Positions 1 to 7,999 of a stretch of 17,020 nt of DNA are shown piece after piece. The stretch spans positions 1 to 17,020 of the forward strand of contig JBBRES010000031.1 of the NCBI GenBank assembly GCA_038202665.1. Direction: 5' to 3'. The number at the start of each line of letters is the position of its first letter. The stretch's first letter is position 1. The notes under the pieces were generated by a model. It had not been told where the DNA came from. It saw only the letters and a list, made by a program, of their open reading frames with translations, and did not search any database. Source of the stretch: Kapaibacterium sp038202665. Its GTDB lineage: Bacteria > Bacteroidota > Ignavibacteria > Kapaibacteriales > Kapaibacteriaceae. The position numbers were made by a program, and so were the translations under genes.

Positions 1-30
1 GTGACGAGTGACAAGTGAAACGTGACATCC
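1..30. repeat. Degenerate GTGAC-type heptamer tandem repeat, cut by window edge
   Basis: The first 30 bases read as GTGACGA, GTGACAA, GTGAAAC, GTGACAT: four imperfect units of period 7. Short heptamer tandem repeats of this kind occur in intergenic DNA of many bacteria. The array may continue to the left of the window. It sits directly against the 38-bp palindrome, so the two may form one composite intergenic repeat. Confidence 0.6.
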
Positions 31-32
31 TG

Positions 33-70
33 CCCGGCAGCCTCCCGGCAGCTGCCGGGAGGCTGCCGGG
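33..70. repeat. Perfect 38-bp palindrome built from four CCCGGCAG boxes
   Basis: The two 19-bp arms are exact reverse complements with no loop. Each arm is CCCGGCAG-CCT-CCCGGCAG, so the element contains four copies of the 8-mer, two in each orientation. It could form a long cruciform or, in RNA, a very stable hairpin. It is much more GC-rich than its surroundings. It looks like a dispersed REP-type intergenic element. A terminator for an upstream gene outside the window is possible, although no T-run follows it. Confidence 0.75.
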
Positions 71-110
71 AAGGATTTGAGGTCGTGGGGAAAACGCGTA
101 GCTTCATGAG

Positions 111-1163
111 ATGTGGAAGTATTGCGTTTTGATTGCCATCACGATGGTTCAGGTTCGTGCGGCGGATTCGACAGGTGTCCATTGGTGGCTGACCGCTAGT
201 GGATATGCTTCGGCGTATTCCTCGGACGAGGGGTCTCAGCCGTTTCACGACCTCGTGACAACCTCACCACGTTCGGGCGTAGGCGGCAACATGATTGCAG
301 GCTCGCTCTCCGGCACCTATGGCGTGCTGTATGGCGCGCTCACATTGCAGGCGGGCGATGTGCCAACGGTGGTTTGGCAGCCTGCCTTTCCGTATGTGCA
401 GGAGGCGTGGCTTGGCGTGCATCTTCAAGACGATGTGCGACTCGAGGCCGGTGCGTTCATTTCGCACCTTGGCGTGGAATCGATGATTCCATTCGAGAAC
501 CTGATGGGTATCATCTCGATCGCAGGCTTTTTTGACCCTAACTTTTTCGCTGGCGCAAAAGTGTATTGGGATGTGTCTCCCACGGTTACCGTGCATGCAG
601 ATGTACTCACATCGTACAGTGGCTTTCAGTACGAGGGATCTATTCCTGCGTTTTGTGCCAGTATGATTTGGAAAGCGGACACGACGCTTTCCGTATACGT
701 GAATTCCATGGTGAGCGATGAACCACTCACACAAGGAACGCAGCTTCAATCCTACACGAACATCTATGCCGAATACAAATCATCACAGATCCATGCACTC
801 GCAGAGTTCAACGTTGGATGCGAACTGCCGACAGTAGATCACGGCACCTATCCGATGACAAGTGCGCAGCTCACCGTGTTTCATTCCGTTCTTCCCACGC
901 TTGCCATTGGAATTCGCGGAGAGATTATTCTCGACCCTCATGGCATCATGGCCAACGATCGGTATCCCGCACCGTTGCCGATCACGATGTTGAATGCGGC
1001 TGGAGTGACGGGTTCTATTCAGTTCCGACCGAACAATTGGGCGCGCATTGGATTTGATCTTCGAAGAGTGTCTGCGTTGGACGCCACGTCGATCATCGAC
1101 GTAGACCCAAACATATCGGCACGCACCGAAGCCGTGTTGAGTGTCGACGTATTCCTACAGTAG
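111..1163 (+). CDS. Exported outer-membrane beta-barrel protein, OmpL/BBP2-like
   Basis: A 350-residue protein with an N-terminal signal peptide (hydrophobic residues 5-15, likely cleavage near VRAAD). The rest is rich in alternating aromatic and polar strands and ends in a hydrophobic strand (VLSVDVFLQ), as outer-membrane barrels do. The section around residues 105-165 (QEAWLGVHL..., LEAGAFISHLG, FFDPNFFAGAKVYW) resembles the putative beta-barrel porin-2 (BBP2/OmpL-like) family. It probably forms a pore or small-solute channel, but the substrate is unknown. The ATG at 111 is the first in frame, and no good ribosome-binding site lies close to it. The stop codon abuts the stop codon of the convergent FAD oxidase gene. 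I am fairly sure of the barrel fold and less sure of the family. Confidence 0.7.
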   Translation: MWKYCVLIAITMVQVRAADSTGVHWWLTASGYASAYSSDEGSQPFHDLVTTSPRSGVGGNMIAGSLSGTYGVLYGALTLQAGDVPTVVWQPAFPYVQEAWLGVHLQDDVRLEAGAFISHLGVESMIPFENLMGIISIAGFFDPNFFAGAKVYWDVSPTVTVHADVLTSYSGFQYEGSIPAFCASMIWKADTTLSVYVNSMVSDEPLTQGTQLQSYTNIYAEYKSSQIHALAEFNVGCELPTVDHGTYPMTSAQLTVFHSVLPTLAIGIRGEIILDPHGIMANDRYPAPLPITMLNAAGVTGSIQFRPNNWARIGFDLRRVSALDATSIIDVDPNISARTEAVLSVDVFLQ

Positions 1164-2657
1164 CTATCCTCGCGGGATTGCTTGCGGATACGTGAACATA
1201 TTCGTTGGATCCACCTGCTGCTTTACGCGTTTGAGTTTGTCGAGATTCGAACCATAGTAGGCGTCGAGATAGTTCGTTTGTCGACGATCGATAAAGTTTT
1301 GATAGCAGTGTGTTGACGTATGTGGCGCCATCTCTTCATGAAATGCATCAAGCCACGCATAGTTGGCTGTAAGAACGCTTCCCTCGTCTGCTGGAAGCCA
1401 CTCAAGATCGATTGATGTGATCATGGTACTTCCGCGATGTACAAAGGCGGTGTCGGCGGGCGCCGTATCGTTAATCACGCCACCCATCAGAAAATACTTC
1501 CACGTGCCTGCAACACTTGTCCCAGGCCATGCGCGCATGTTGCGAAAGATTGTCGCAATAGCATCTGTCGATAACGCCTCCGTGGCAAAACGCGATCGCT
1601 CATGTGAATATTCGGGGTCGCCCTCTTCCGACAAAAATTCCTGTCCGTCCCAGTAGCTCATAGGAACCACATTGCTCGAGAGAGGCGTGGCGATGTTGAT
1701 AGTGGGTTGAAGAAGTGCACCAAGTTCTGATTCTGTGCCAACGAGCTGACCTAATACATTCACCACCAGCGTGCGCGATGCACCACTAGGTGAAGCAATC
1801 ACCGATACTTTCATACCAAGTGCATTCGGCGCTGCCAACGCTATTTGTTGAAGCGCCGTAAATACTTCTTCGAGCTTCGCATTCCAGGTGATGTTGAACA
1901 CAGTGATGTTCGGTGCAGCAAATGGTGCAAACACAAACTGAGTGTGCACTCCGAAGTTTCCACCACCAGCACCACGGATCGCCCAGAACAAATCTGTGTT
2001 CTCCGTATCGGAACACACGAGCACCGCACCATCTGCGGCTACCATCCGCGTAGACACTAACCGGTCGCACGTGAGTCCGTGCGCGCGCATGTTAAAACCA
2101 ATTCCTCCGCCAAGAACGAGTCCAGCTACCCCTACCTCCTTACACCTTCCATGCGTGATGGCCTGACCCTTCGCACGCAAAGCCACATACACATCCTTGT
2201 TGCGAGCGCCTCCACCAACAACGGCATTTCCGGTAGATGAATCGAAGGCGACGGAGTTCATGCGAGAGAGATCGAGTTGCAAGCCGGACGTCATCGAGTA
2301 CGCCGCATAACTATGTCCACCCGATCGCGCAACCAACGCAATGCCATGCTTCTTTGCCCACAGCACACACGTGCGCACATCGGCCTCATCTGCGCATTGC
2401 GCAATGCCTGCGGGCAACGTACCCGCGTACTGCAATGCCCACGGTTTTGCTCGATCGAAATATCCCATCGACCCCGGCAAGAACACATCACCCGTCAGAG
2501 AGGCATCTAACTCCGACCATATCTGCGATGGATCTGTGGTGGTTGGCGACGAACAACCCGTTACCCATTGCATTCCTTGCGAAGCAACGGCAACGCCTAC
2601 CAACGCTCGAGCGCCGGTGACGAGAAACCGCCGACGTGATGTTGATACGTTCATCAT
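1164..2657 (-). CDS. Tat-exported FAD-dependent oxidase, berberine-bridge-enzyme (BBE) family, probable lipoprotein
   Basis: A 497-residue flavoprotein. The N-terminus has a twin-arginine motif (SRRRFL, residues 7-12), a hydrophobic stretch and a Cys in VTGC (Cys35), so a folded, cofactor-loaded lipoprotein is predicted. The FAD-binding part (about 75-240) carries RSGGHSY with His115 and GRCKEVGVAGL with Cys172. These are the two residues that attach FAD covalently in bicovalent BBE-type oxidases. The C-terminus (YYGSN...DPTNMF...QAIP) is the classic BBE domain. Family members oxidise alcohols, sugars or alkaloid-like molecules and pass electrons to O2, giving H2O2. It is last in a minus-strand operon, and its ATG overlaps the stop of the multicopper oxidase gene by 4 nt (ATGA), implying translational coupling. 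The substrate cannot be read from sequence. Confidence 0.88.
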   Translation of the reverse strand: MMNVSTSRRRFLVTGARALVGVAVASQGMQWVTGCSSPTTTDPSQIWSELDASLTGDVFLPGSMGYFDRAKPWALQYAGTLPAGIAQCADEADVRTCVLWAKKHGIALVARSGGHSYAAYSMTSGLQLDLSRMNSVAFDSSTGNAVVGGGARNKDVYVALRAKGQAITHGRCKEVGVAGLVLGGGIGFNMRAHGLTCDRLVSTRMVAADGAVLVCSDTENTDLFWAIRGAGGGNFGVHTQFVFAPFAAPNITVFNITWNAKLEEVFTALQQIALAAPNALGMKVSVIASPSGASRTLVVNVLGQLVGTESELGALLQPTINIATPLSSNVVPMSYWDGQEFLSEEGDPEYSHERSRFATEALSTDAIATIFRNMRAWPGTSVAGTWKYFLMGGVINDTAPADTAFVHRGSTMITSIDLEWLPADEGSVLTANYAWLDAFHEEMAPHTSTHCYQNFIDRRQTNYLDAYYGSNLDKLKRVKQQVDPTNMFTYPQAIPRG

Positions 2658-4354
2658 CTACTCACAACAAGCAGTGACGGATGTTGTTGATCTACCTGCA
2701 CCACATACATCGCTGCTGGTAAGGAGGCAAGGTGGAAGGTTGCCTGCGTTGTAGGTGTATGTGTGTACTCCGCGACAACTTCACCGATCATGTTCCTGAT
2801 GATGACGTGTGTATAGGGAGCGACTGATGCAATGGTGACGTATGACGTAGAGGGAACGGGATACATCGAAACGCCATGAGGACTTTCGCGCATCTCGGCA
2901 ACGGATGTGGTAGTGGATGTGTCGACAACGACGAACTGACCCATCATGCCCTCGTCTTCATGCAGCGCAATATGACAGTGGAACATATATGGATGCGTCG
3001 CGTCGGCGAAGTCACTAAACCGAGCAATGAATCGCACCGTTTCTTTCGCGTTCACAAGCACAACATCCTTCCATCCTTGTTCGGCTTCAGGCGGCGCCAC
3101 GCCTTTGCGCGAAAGGAGATTGAACTCTACGTCGTGAATGTGAAAAGGGTGACTGAAGTTACCTGAGTTTGCAATCTCCCAAATCTCTGTTGCACCGAGT
3201 GGTACTGCATAGTCGACGTAGTCTTCATCGAACAATCGATGATTGATAACGAACGACACGCCTGCATTTCCTGCAATGTTTGTGTCTGTTATCGTGAGTT
3301 TTCGTGTGAACGTTGCATCAACTTCTTTCAACGCATCTATCGCCACGAGTTGTGTAGGAATGGCAGTGATGGGTGTTGCTGTTGGAGCGCCGACCACAAT
3401 GTGCAGGATGTTGAAATCGATGCGCGCCAATGCATTTACAAACGGCTCAACTGGAATTCGGTCTCCACCTGGCACATTCTGTGCGAGCACAGAATTGAAC
3501 GCCTTGAGGAACAAATCCTTCCCCATATCGGCCGAGAAATCCACGAGAATCTCGATACGCTCCCCGGACGAAAGCAAATAGCGTGTTACAGAAACCGGCT
3601 TTGCAAGAAGTCCACCATCACTTGCAATCACATGGAATGCACGCTGATCACTGAAGCCGAGATTGTACGAGCGCTCAGTGGATGCGTTCAACAACCGAAA
3701 GCGAACTACTTGCGATGGTGCGCTGAACTCTGCGCGAAACACTCCATTCACCTGCATGGAATCGCCGTAGGGTTTGACTTTGATTTGCTTGCTTGCGTCG
3801 ATGGCGCGATCGCTTAGCGCCAACGGTACATCGTCCACACCATACGTGCGAGGCAGTGCCAGAGCGGCTTCTGCGTCATCGCGAATGATAATCATCCCGC
3901 CTAACCCCATCAGCAATTGCTCTTGAGCCATCATGTGAAGGTGAGGGTGATACCAGTACGTGGCCGCATGATTGTCTACTTTCCAGTACGGACTCCACGT
4001 TGTACCGGGTGGTATCGGTTGGTGCGGACCTCCGTCCATCACGGCCGGCAAGTGCATTCCGTGCCAGTGTACCGTGGTGGTGTCTGCGAGCTCATTCTTT
4101 ACCACCATGTGCACAGAGTCTCCCTTGTGCAAGATGATGGTAGGTCCCCAAAAGGCGCGACCCGTTTGCTCTGCATTGAACCCGGCGGTCATCGTCATGG
4201 TGTTGCCCCACCACATCATCGACCCTGGTTTTGCCGTGAGTACAATTGTCGATCCACTGACCGTGTCGGGTATCCATACGGGATTGTAGGACTGCGCGTA
4301 GACCGTGTAGAAGGTGCAAACGCAGGTAAGGAGCAAGGAGGCAAGGCGTGTCAT
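2654..4354 (-). CDS. Multicopper oxidase (CueO/CotA/laccase-like) with C-terminal T9SS sorting-type domain
   Basis: A 566-residue three-domain cupredoxin oxidase with a Sec signal peptide (residues 1-20, cut after YAQ). All copper motifs are present: HWHG (96-99), WYHPHLH (134-140), HPFHIH (402-407) and HCHIALHEDEGM (459-470), which holds Cys460, His465 and the axial-type Met470. Such enzymes couple one-electron oxidation of phenols, Cu(I) or similar donors to O2 reduction to water. Residues from about 494 (SMYPVPSTSYVTI...) to the end, with ASLPAAMYVVQV and a basic terminus, look like a type A T9SS sorting domain, so surface or extracellular location is expected. The gene follows the tyrosinase gene by 27 nt and overlaps the FAD oxidase gene by 4 nt. 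Complete type 2/3 sites make a NirK-type nitrite reductase unlikely. Confidence 0.92.
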   Translation of the reverse strand: MTRLASLLLTCVCTFYTVYAQSYNPVWIPDTVSGSTIVLTAKPGSMMWWGNTMTMTAGFNAEQTGRAFWGPTIILHKGDSVHMVVKNELADTTTVHWHGMHLPAVMDGGPHQPIPPGTTWSPYWKVDNHAATYWYHPHLHMMAQEQLLMGLGGMIIIRDDAEAALALPRTYGVDDVPLALSDRAIDASKQIKVKPYGDSMQVNGVFRAEFSAPSQVVRFRLLNASTERSYNLGFSDQRAFHVIASDGGLLAKPVSVTRYLLSSGERIEILVDFSADMGKDLFLKAFNSVLAQNVPGGDRIPVEPFVNALARIDFNILHIVVGAPTATPITAIPTQLVAIDALKEVDATFTRKLTITDTNIAGNAGVSFVINHRLFDEDYVDYAVPLGATEIWEIANSGNFSHPFHIHDVEFNLLSRKGVAPPEAEQGWKDVVLVNAKETVRFIARFSDFADATHPYMFHCHIALHEDEGMMGQFVVVDTSTTTSVAEMRESPHGVSMYPVPSTSYVTIASVAPYTHVIIRNMIGEVVAEYTHTPTTQATFHLASLPAAMYVVQVDQQHPSLLVVSR

Positions 4355-4381
4355 CGAACATCCGTAGGTGTAGGGTGTGAC

Positions 4382-5512
4382 TTATGGTATGGCTTCGTAC
4401 TGATATCCCAACACCGATTCGTCCGTTACGGAACCGGGTGTGTTCTTTCCATCGGTCTTGAATGTGAATGGCGCCATCACATCATTGATGTTCGCTCCCA
4501 TTGGTCCGCCCGACACCGGCACATACGTGCGGCCATGTCGCTTCATCCAAGCGCTCCACAGTCGGTCGATGTTCGCATGATGGATCCAGAACACGGGATC
4601 GTTTGGCGACGAGGCTTGCGTCATGTTTCCTGCGATCATTTTACCTCCACTTGGTACAACACCGCCAACCCAAATGTGTACGACGTTGTGTTGCTGACTT
4701 CTCCGTTCGGGCGTAGGAATCACATCCATGATACCGTCTTCACAGGTGTCGCCCCTTGTGCCTCGCCACCCTTCAAGCGCATTACGAAAGCTGAGTGCAG
4801 AGTCTACCGAGCTATTCCATGGCGCAGAGTCGTACGTGGCAATGTTCAATGTCTGCTCTATCTCTGCTGCATTGGGAAGCACCACGCTACTGTCTTTGAA
4901 CTTCGTGAACGCTCGCACCAAGTAGGGAACAGGATTCGGATCTGTGTCGACGTCGTCAAAGATTGAGTCGATATCGTCTGTGTCAAAAATGCGGATCTGG
5001 AAGGAGTCCTTTTGGAACGGACCCGACGTAACGGCATACCCTTGTGCCGGATCTCCATCTCCCCCCATGAAGTCGCTCGCGAACACCGTGCTCACACTCG
5101 CTGCATTTGTCCAGTCCCAGTAGGGAATTGTAATGTCTTTGCCACTCACAGTGCGCAGTGCACGTTCGAAGATGTCCAAGTAAATGCGGTGCCATGGAAG
5201 GAAGCCAGGGTTTTGATGCGCGGGATACATTCCATTCATGTCTGTGCCCATACAGTAGAATGCTTTGAGGTGCCAGTACACAAACTGATCGTAGTAGTTC
5301 AAGGATGTATCGTATGGCGACTTCACGGTCTTCAATTGCTTGATCGCAGAAGTGAAGTCTGTACGTTCCTGTACTGTGAGCGAGAGCACGTTCTTACGTG
5401 TGCGAAGCGCTGAGGTAGCAGGATCAGTGGTGGAGCATCCAATGGAACACAACATGCTTGCGGCTGCGAACAGCGCGCCAACAAGCGTCCGAGTGTAAAG
5501 TATTGGTGTCAT
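4382..5512 (-). CDS. Tyrosinase (coupled binuclear copper monooxygenase/catechol oxidase), probable lipoprotein
   Basis: A 376-residue protein. The start at 5512 is chosen because GAAAGG lies 5 nt upstream and a signal sequence follows (TRTLVGALFAAASMLCSIGC, possible lipid Cys26). An upstream in-frame start at 5620 would add 36 unlikely residues and run into the divergent gene. The CuA ligands are His81, His99 and His108 (NPGFLPWHR). The CuB ligands are His275 and His279 (HNVVH) and His312 in DPVFWIHHANIDRLW. All six are conserved, so an active o-diphenol or phenol oxidase using O2 is expected. Products would be quinones, which polymerise to melanin-like material or crosslink proteins. It is first in the minus-strand operon with the multicopper oxidase and FAD oxidase. 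No caddie or activator protein is seen nearby. Confidence 0.92.
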   Translation of the reverse strand: MTPILYTRTLVGALFAAASMLCSIGCSTTDPATSALRTRKNVLSLTVQERTDFTSAIKQLKTVKSPYDTSLNYYDQFVYWHLKAFYCMGTDMNGMYPAHQNPGFLPWHRIYLDIFERALRTVSGKDITIPYWDWTNAASVSTVFASDFMGGDGDPAQGYAVTSGPFQKDSFQIRIFDTDDIDSIFDDVDTDPNPVPYLVRAFTKFKDSSVVLPNAAEIEQTLNIATYDSAPWNSSVDSALSFRNALEGWRGTRGDTCEDGIMDVIPTPERRSQQHNVVHIWVGGVVPSGGKMIAGNMTQASSPNDPVFWIHHANIDRLWSAWMKRHGRTYVPVSGGPMGANINDVMAPFTFKTDGKNTPGSVTDESVLGYQYEAIP

Positions 5513-5552
5513 ACGCGCCTTTCGTATACAGTGATCGAGAGACTGCAATATG

Positions 5553-5581
5553 GTTGAGAAGTGCAATACGTAGTATGTTTG
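5553..5581 (+). promoter_or_regulatory. Candidate Bacteroidota-type promoter for the multicopper oxidase/thioredoxin/nod-like operon
   Basis: TATGTTTG at 5574-5581 fits the Bacteroidota -7 element TAnnTTTG exactly. A GTTG at 5553-5556 lies 17 nt upstream as a weak -33 element; the usual spacing is 19-21 nt, so the fit is imperfect. Transcription would begin just before or inside the dyad at 5588-5605. This is a pattern match only. Confidence 0.35.
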
Positions 5582-5587
5582 CCGTAG

Positions 5588-5605
5588 GTGTTCAGGGGTG
5601 AACAC
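5588..5605. promoter_or_regulatory. Dyad operator candidate GTGTTCA-N4-TGAACAC
   Basis: Seven-base arms are perfectly complementary around GGGG. The dyad lies in the divergent control region between the tyrosinase operon and the multicopper oxidase operon, 7-24 nt downstream of the TAnnTTTG candidate and 28 nt before the chosen ATG at 5634. The 18-bp layout with a short spacer is typical of a dimeric helix-turn-helix regulator. Its position would suit a repressor of the plus-strand operon. The cognate protein is not in the window. Confidence 0.45.
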
Positions 5606-5633
5606 ACAATATTTACGCACTGCGGGGTTTCGT

Positions 5634-7442
5634 ATGCGACAGCAATTACGCGTTGTAATCTTTCTTACAATGCTCGGTTCAACGGCGCTCTATGCTCAGC
5701 AAGAGCTCGTTCAGCCTAAAGAGGTTCGATCGGTAGATAGGGTCCTTACCGATACGCTGACCATGAAGATTTCGCCAATCACGTTTGGCAGCACTACGAT
5801 CACGTCGCGTCTCTACAACGAGAGTTGTCCGGGACCAACGTGGCGGATCAAGGCCGGAGATCTCATGCGGGTGTTGGTGAAGAATCAACTGCCACCAAAT
5901 CCAGATCAAGACAGTGCCGATGAGGGGAACTATCCTCAGAAGCTGAACACCACAAACTTGCATGTGCATGGACTGAATGTTTCGCCAAAGGATAGCTCAG
6001 ATAACATTCTGTTGTCCATTCCTCCCGGCACCAACTTCCAGTTTCACATTCAGTTGCCGGACGATCATGCATGTGGCACGTACTGGTATCACCCACACCA
6101 TCACACGTCAACCTACGGTCAGGTGATCAGCGGTCTGGCAGGCGCTATCATCATCGAGGATGAGGAAGACACAACACTTACAGATCCGAAACTGCTGGCG
6201 ATTGCCGATAGGATCTTCATCTTCTCTACGTTCACGTATGATTCTGCTGCAAAGACGCTGCTGCATCCTCCCCGCCTTACCTCTGCCACGGCCTTCTCTC
6301 CGTTTCCGGGAATCGAAACACCCATTCTTGCGAATGGGATGGAAGAAGCAAAGGTCACCTTCCGTCCAGGCGAGATTCAACGTTGGCGGTTGATCAATGC
6401 AACGTTTGAATTGAATGCGGACGTGCGCTGGTTGAAGATTGTTGGAACGGATACAACCGTGATGACGCATCTTGAGATTGCCAACGACGGACTGTACTTC
6501 CCTTCCGCCCTGCCGGTGCAACATACGCTTGTCCCAACAGGTGCGCGTGCCGACGTGCTTGTGACGGCTCCGTCGGAAGCAGGTACGTATGTGATGGAGC
6601 TCGTCACGAAAGACCGTAATCTGGCAGTAGTAGCTCGTCGCATGTTGATCACGATGGTTGTTGCGGGCGACCCAATCGTACCTGCTATGCAGATGCCTAC
6701 GCGACTTCCACGCGCCGTACCTGAAGGCACAATCACAGACAGCGAGATTACGGGAACGAAGTCTGTAATCTTTAATATTGGAGATCTGTCGAACATTGGT
6801 AAAGACTCGTCTCTTGTAACACGGTCGTTCACCATTAACAATGCAGCGTTCAATCACGACGTAGTAAACATGACTGTTCAAGTTGGTACTGCTGAAGAGT
6901 GGACCATCCAGAACACCAGCACTGCAACGCATCCATTCCATATCCATGTGAACGAGTTTCAGGTAACTGAGCGCAATGGCGTAAAGTTGGATCCGCCGAT
7001 TTGGCACGATGTGTTGTTGCTCGACACCATGAGCACGTATAAGATTCGCATGCGTTTTGTGGACTACGATGGAAAGACCGTGATGCACTGCCACTATCTT
7101 CCACACGAAGATTGGGGCATGATGAACTTGATCGAGATACTACCCGCCGCCACTGGTGTACACGACCGTCCGTGGGAGGCTCCGCCAATGGCCTTCCCGA
7201 ATCCGATTGTAGGTCGCATCGATCGCATCTCGGTTCGTATTCCAGAATTCCTAACCGGAAAGTCGATGAACGTCTCGTTGTGCGATATCACAGGCAAAAC
7301 CGTTCTTTCGCAACGAATTGAATCTGTTGCAACCACGCTCCTTCCCGTTGATGTGTCTGCGCTTTCTGCAGGCACGTACTATTTGCGCGTAGACGATGGC
7401 AATGCATTCCGTGAAACCGATATGCTTGTTCTTGTTCGATGA
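5634..7442 (+). CDS. Three-domain multicopper oxidase with C-terminal T9SS sorting-type domain
   Basis: A 602-residue exported copper oxidase. The ATG at 5634 has GGGG 6 nt upstream and gives a clean signal peptide (MRQQLRVVIFLTMLGSTALYAQ). An in-frame GTG at 5598 would overlap the dyad operator and is less likely. Copper motifs are HVHG (110-113), WYHPHHH (151-157), HPFHIH (433-438) and HCHYLPHEDWGM (485-496) with Cys486, His491 and Met496. It should therefore hold type 1, 2 and 3 copper and reduce O2 to water. The last 85 residues (MAFPNPIVG..., SLCDITGKTV, LSAGTYYLRV, VLVR) form a T9SS type A-like sorting domain. It is not a close copy of the other multicopper oxidase in the window. Its stop overlaps the next gene's ATG by 4 nt. 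The electron donor is unknown. Confidence 0.92.
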   Translation: MRQQLRVVIFLTMLGSTALYAQQELVQPKEVRSVDRVLTDTLTMKISPITFGSTTITSRLYNESCPGPTWRIKAGDLMRVLVKNQLPPNPDQDSADEGNYPQKLNTTNLHVHGLNVSPKDSSDNILLSIPPGTNFQFHIQLPDDHACGTYWYHPHHHTSTYGQVISGLAGAIIIEDEEDTTLTDPKLLAIADRIFIFSTFTYDSAAKTLLHPPRLTSATAFSPFPGIETPILANGMEEAKVTFRPGEIQRWRLINATFELNADVRWLKIVGTDTTVMTHLEIANDGLYFPSALPVQHTLVPTGARADVLVTAPSEAGTYVMELVTKDRNLAVVARRMLITMVVAGDPIVPAMQMPTRLPRAVPEGTITDSEITGTKSVIFNIGDLSNIGKDSSLVTRSFTINNAAFNHDVVNMTVQVGTAEEWTIQNTSTATHPFHIHVNEFQVTERNGVKLDPPIWHDVLLLDTMSTYKIRMRFVDYDGKTVMHCHYLPHEDWGMMNLIEILPAATGVHDRPWEAPPMAFPNPIVGRIDRISVRIPEFLTGKSMNVSLCDITGKTVLSQRIESVATTLLPVDVSALSAGTYYLRVDDGNAFRETDMLVLVR

Positions 7443-7987
7443 TTCGCAGTCGCGCACTTCTCTTGATTGTATCGTTGCTGACGCTGACCGTGCTTTCGAG
7501 CACGGCTCAGCGCAGCAATGTTTCGTTCCCGCCAGTAGTAGATACGCATGGCAATGCGTTAGACATTGTCCAGGTATCTCGCGCACAACCCGTTATTGCA
7601 ATTCGCTTCTTAGGTGCAATCTGCAGTCACTGCATGCAGCAGATTGTAGAGATCAACACACTCGCCGCAAAGTTCAAGGCATCCAACACGCGAGTAATTG
7701 TCTTCTCTGAAGATTCGAGAGAGAAGTGCCGCGAGACGATTGCTGAATACCGCCTCGATACAACACTCATCACCTTGTGTACGGATAGTGCTAACGTTTG
7801 CTCGATGGCACTCGGCACCACCATCACGGAGCCCGATGGAAGCATCACGGAGCTCCATGCCTTCCTTGTTGTTGACCAAGGCACGGTAATCTTCGAAAAG
7901 TACACTACCTCTCCTATGATGGCTCTGCAGGCCGTTGTCGACCTCCTTGCCACCCTCCCAACACGGAGATTGCGCACAGCACCGTAG
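7439..7987 (+). CDS. Exported thioredoxin-like / AhpC-TSA-family protein with CSHC motif
   Basis: A 182-residue protein with a signal peptide (RALLLIVSLLTLTVLSSTAQ). The thioredoxin-fold section follows: FPPVVDTHGNAL, PVIAIRFLGAICSHCMQQ with the CxxC pair Cys62/Cys65, TRVIVFSEDS, and a late strand AFLVVDQGTVIFEK. Three further Cys (97, 114, 121) are unusual for a simple thioredoxin. The role may be disulfide reduction, peroxide reduction, or copper delivery of the Sco kind to the neighbouring oxidases. A Sco-type CxxxC metal site is not present, so the copper role is speculative. It is coupled to the multicopper oxidase gene by an ATGA overlap. It ends 60 nt before the nod-like gene and is probably in the same transcript or read into it. 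Confidence 0.75.
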   Translation: MIRSRALLLIVSLLTLTVLSSTAQRSNVSFPPVVDTHGNALDIVQVSRAQPVIAIRFLGAICSHCMQQIVEINTLAAKFKASNTRVIVFSEDSREKCRETIAEYRLDTTLITLCTDSANVCSMALGTTITEPDGSITELHAFLVVDQGTVIFEKYTTSPMMALQAVVDLLATLPTRRLRTAP

Positions 7988-7999
7988 ATTGCTGAGGTA

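Noticed and set aside
3917..4966. Long plus-strand open frame of about 349 codons
   Set aside because: It lies antisense across the multicopper oxidase and tyrosinase genes, whose copper motifs are intact, and its translation has no recognisable domain.
6108..7106. Long minus-strand open frame of about 332 codons
   Set aside because: It is antisense to the second multicopper oxidase, has a Cys/His/Arg-rich shadow composition, and has no leader or motif.
2654..7442. One of the multicopper oxidases being a NirK-type nitrite reductase that would feed NO to the Nod-like enzyme
   Set aside because: Both have the full set of type 2/3 copper HxH motifs and the HCHxxxHxxxxM type 1 block of three-domain oxidases, not the two-domain NirK pattern.
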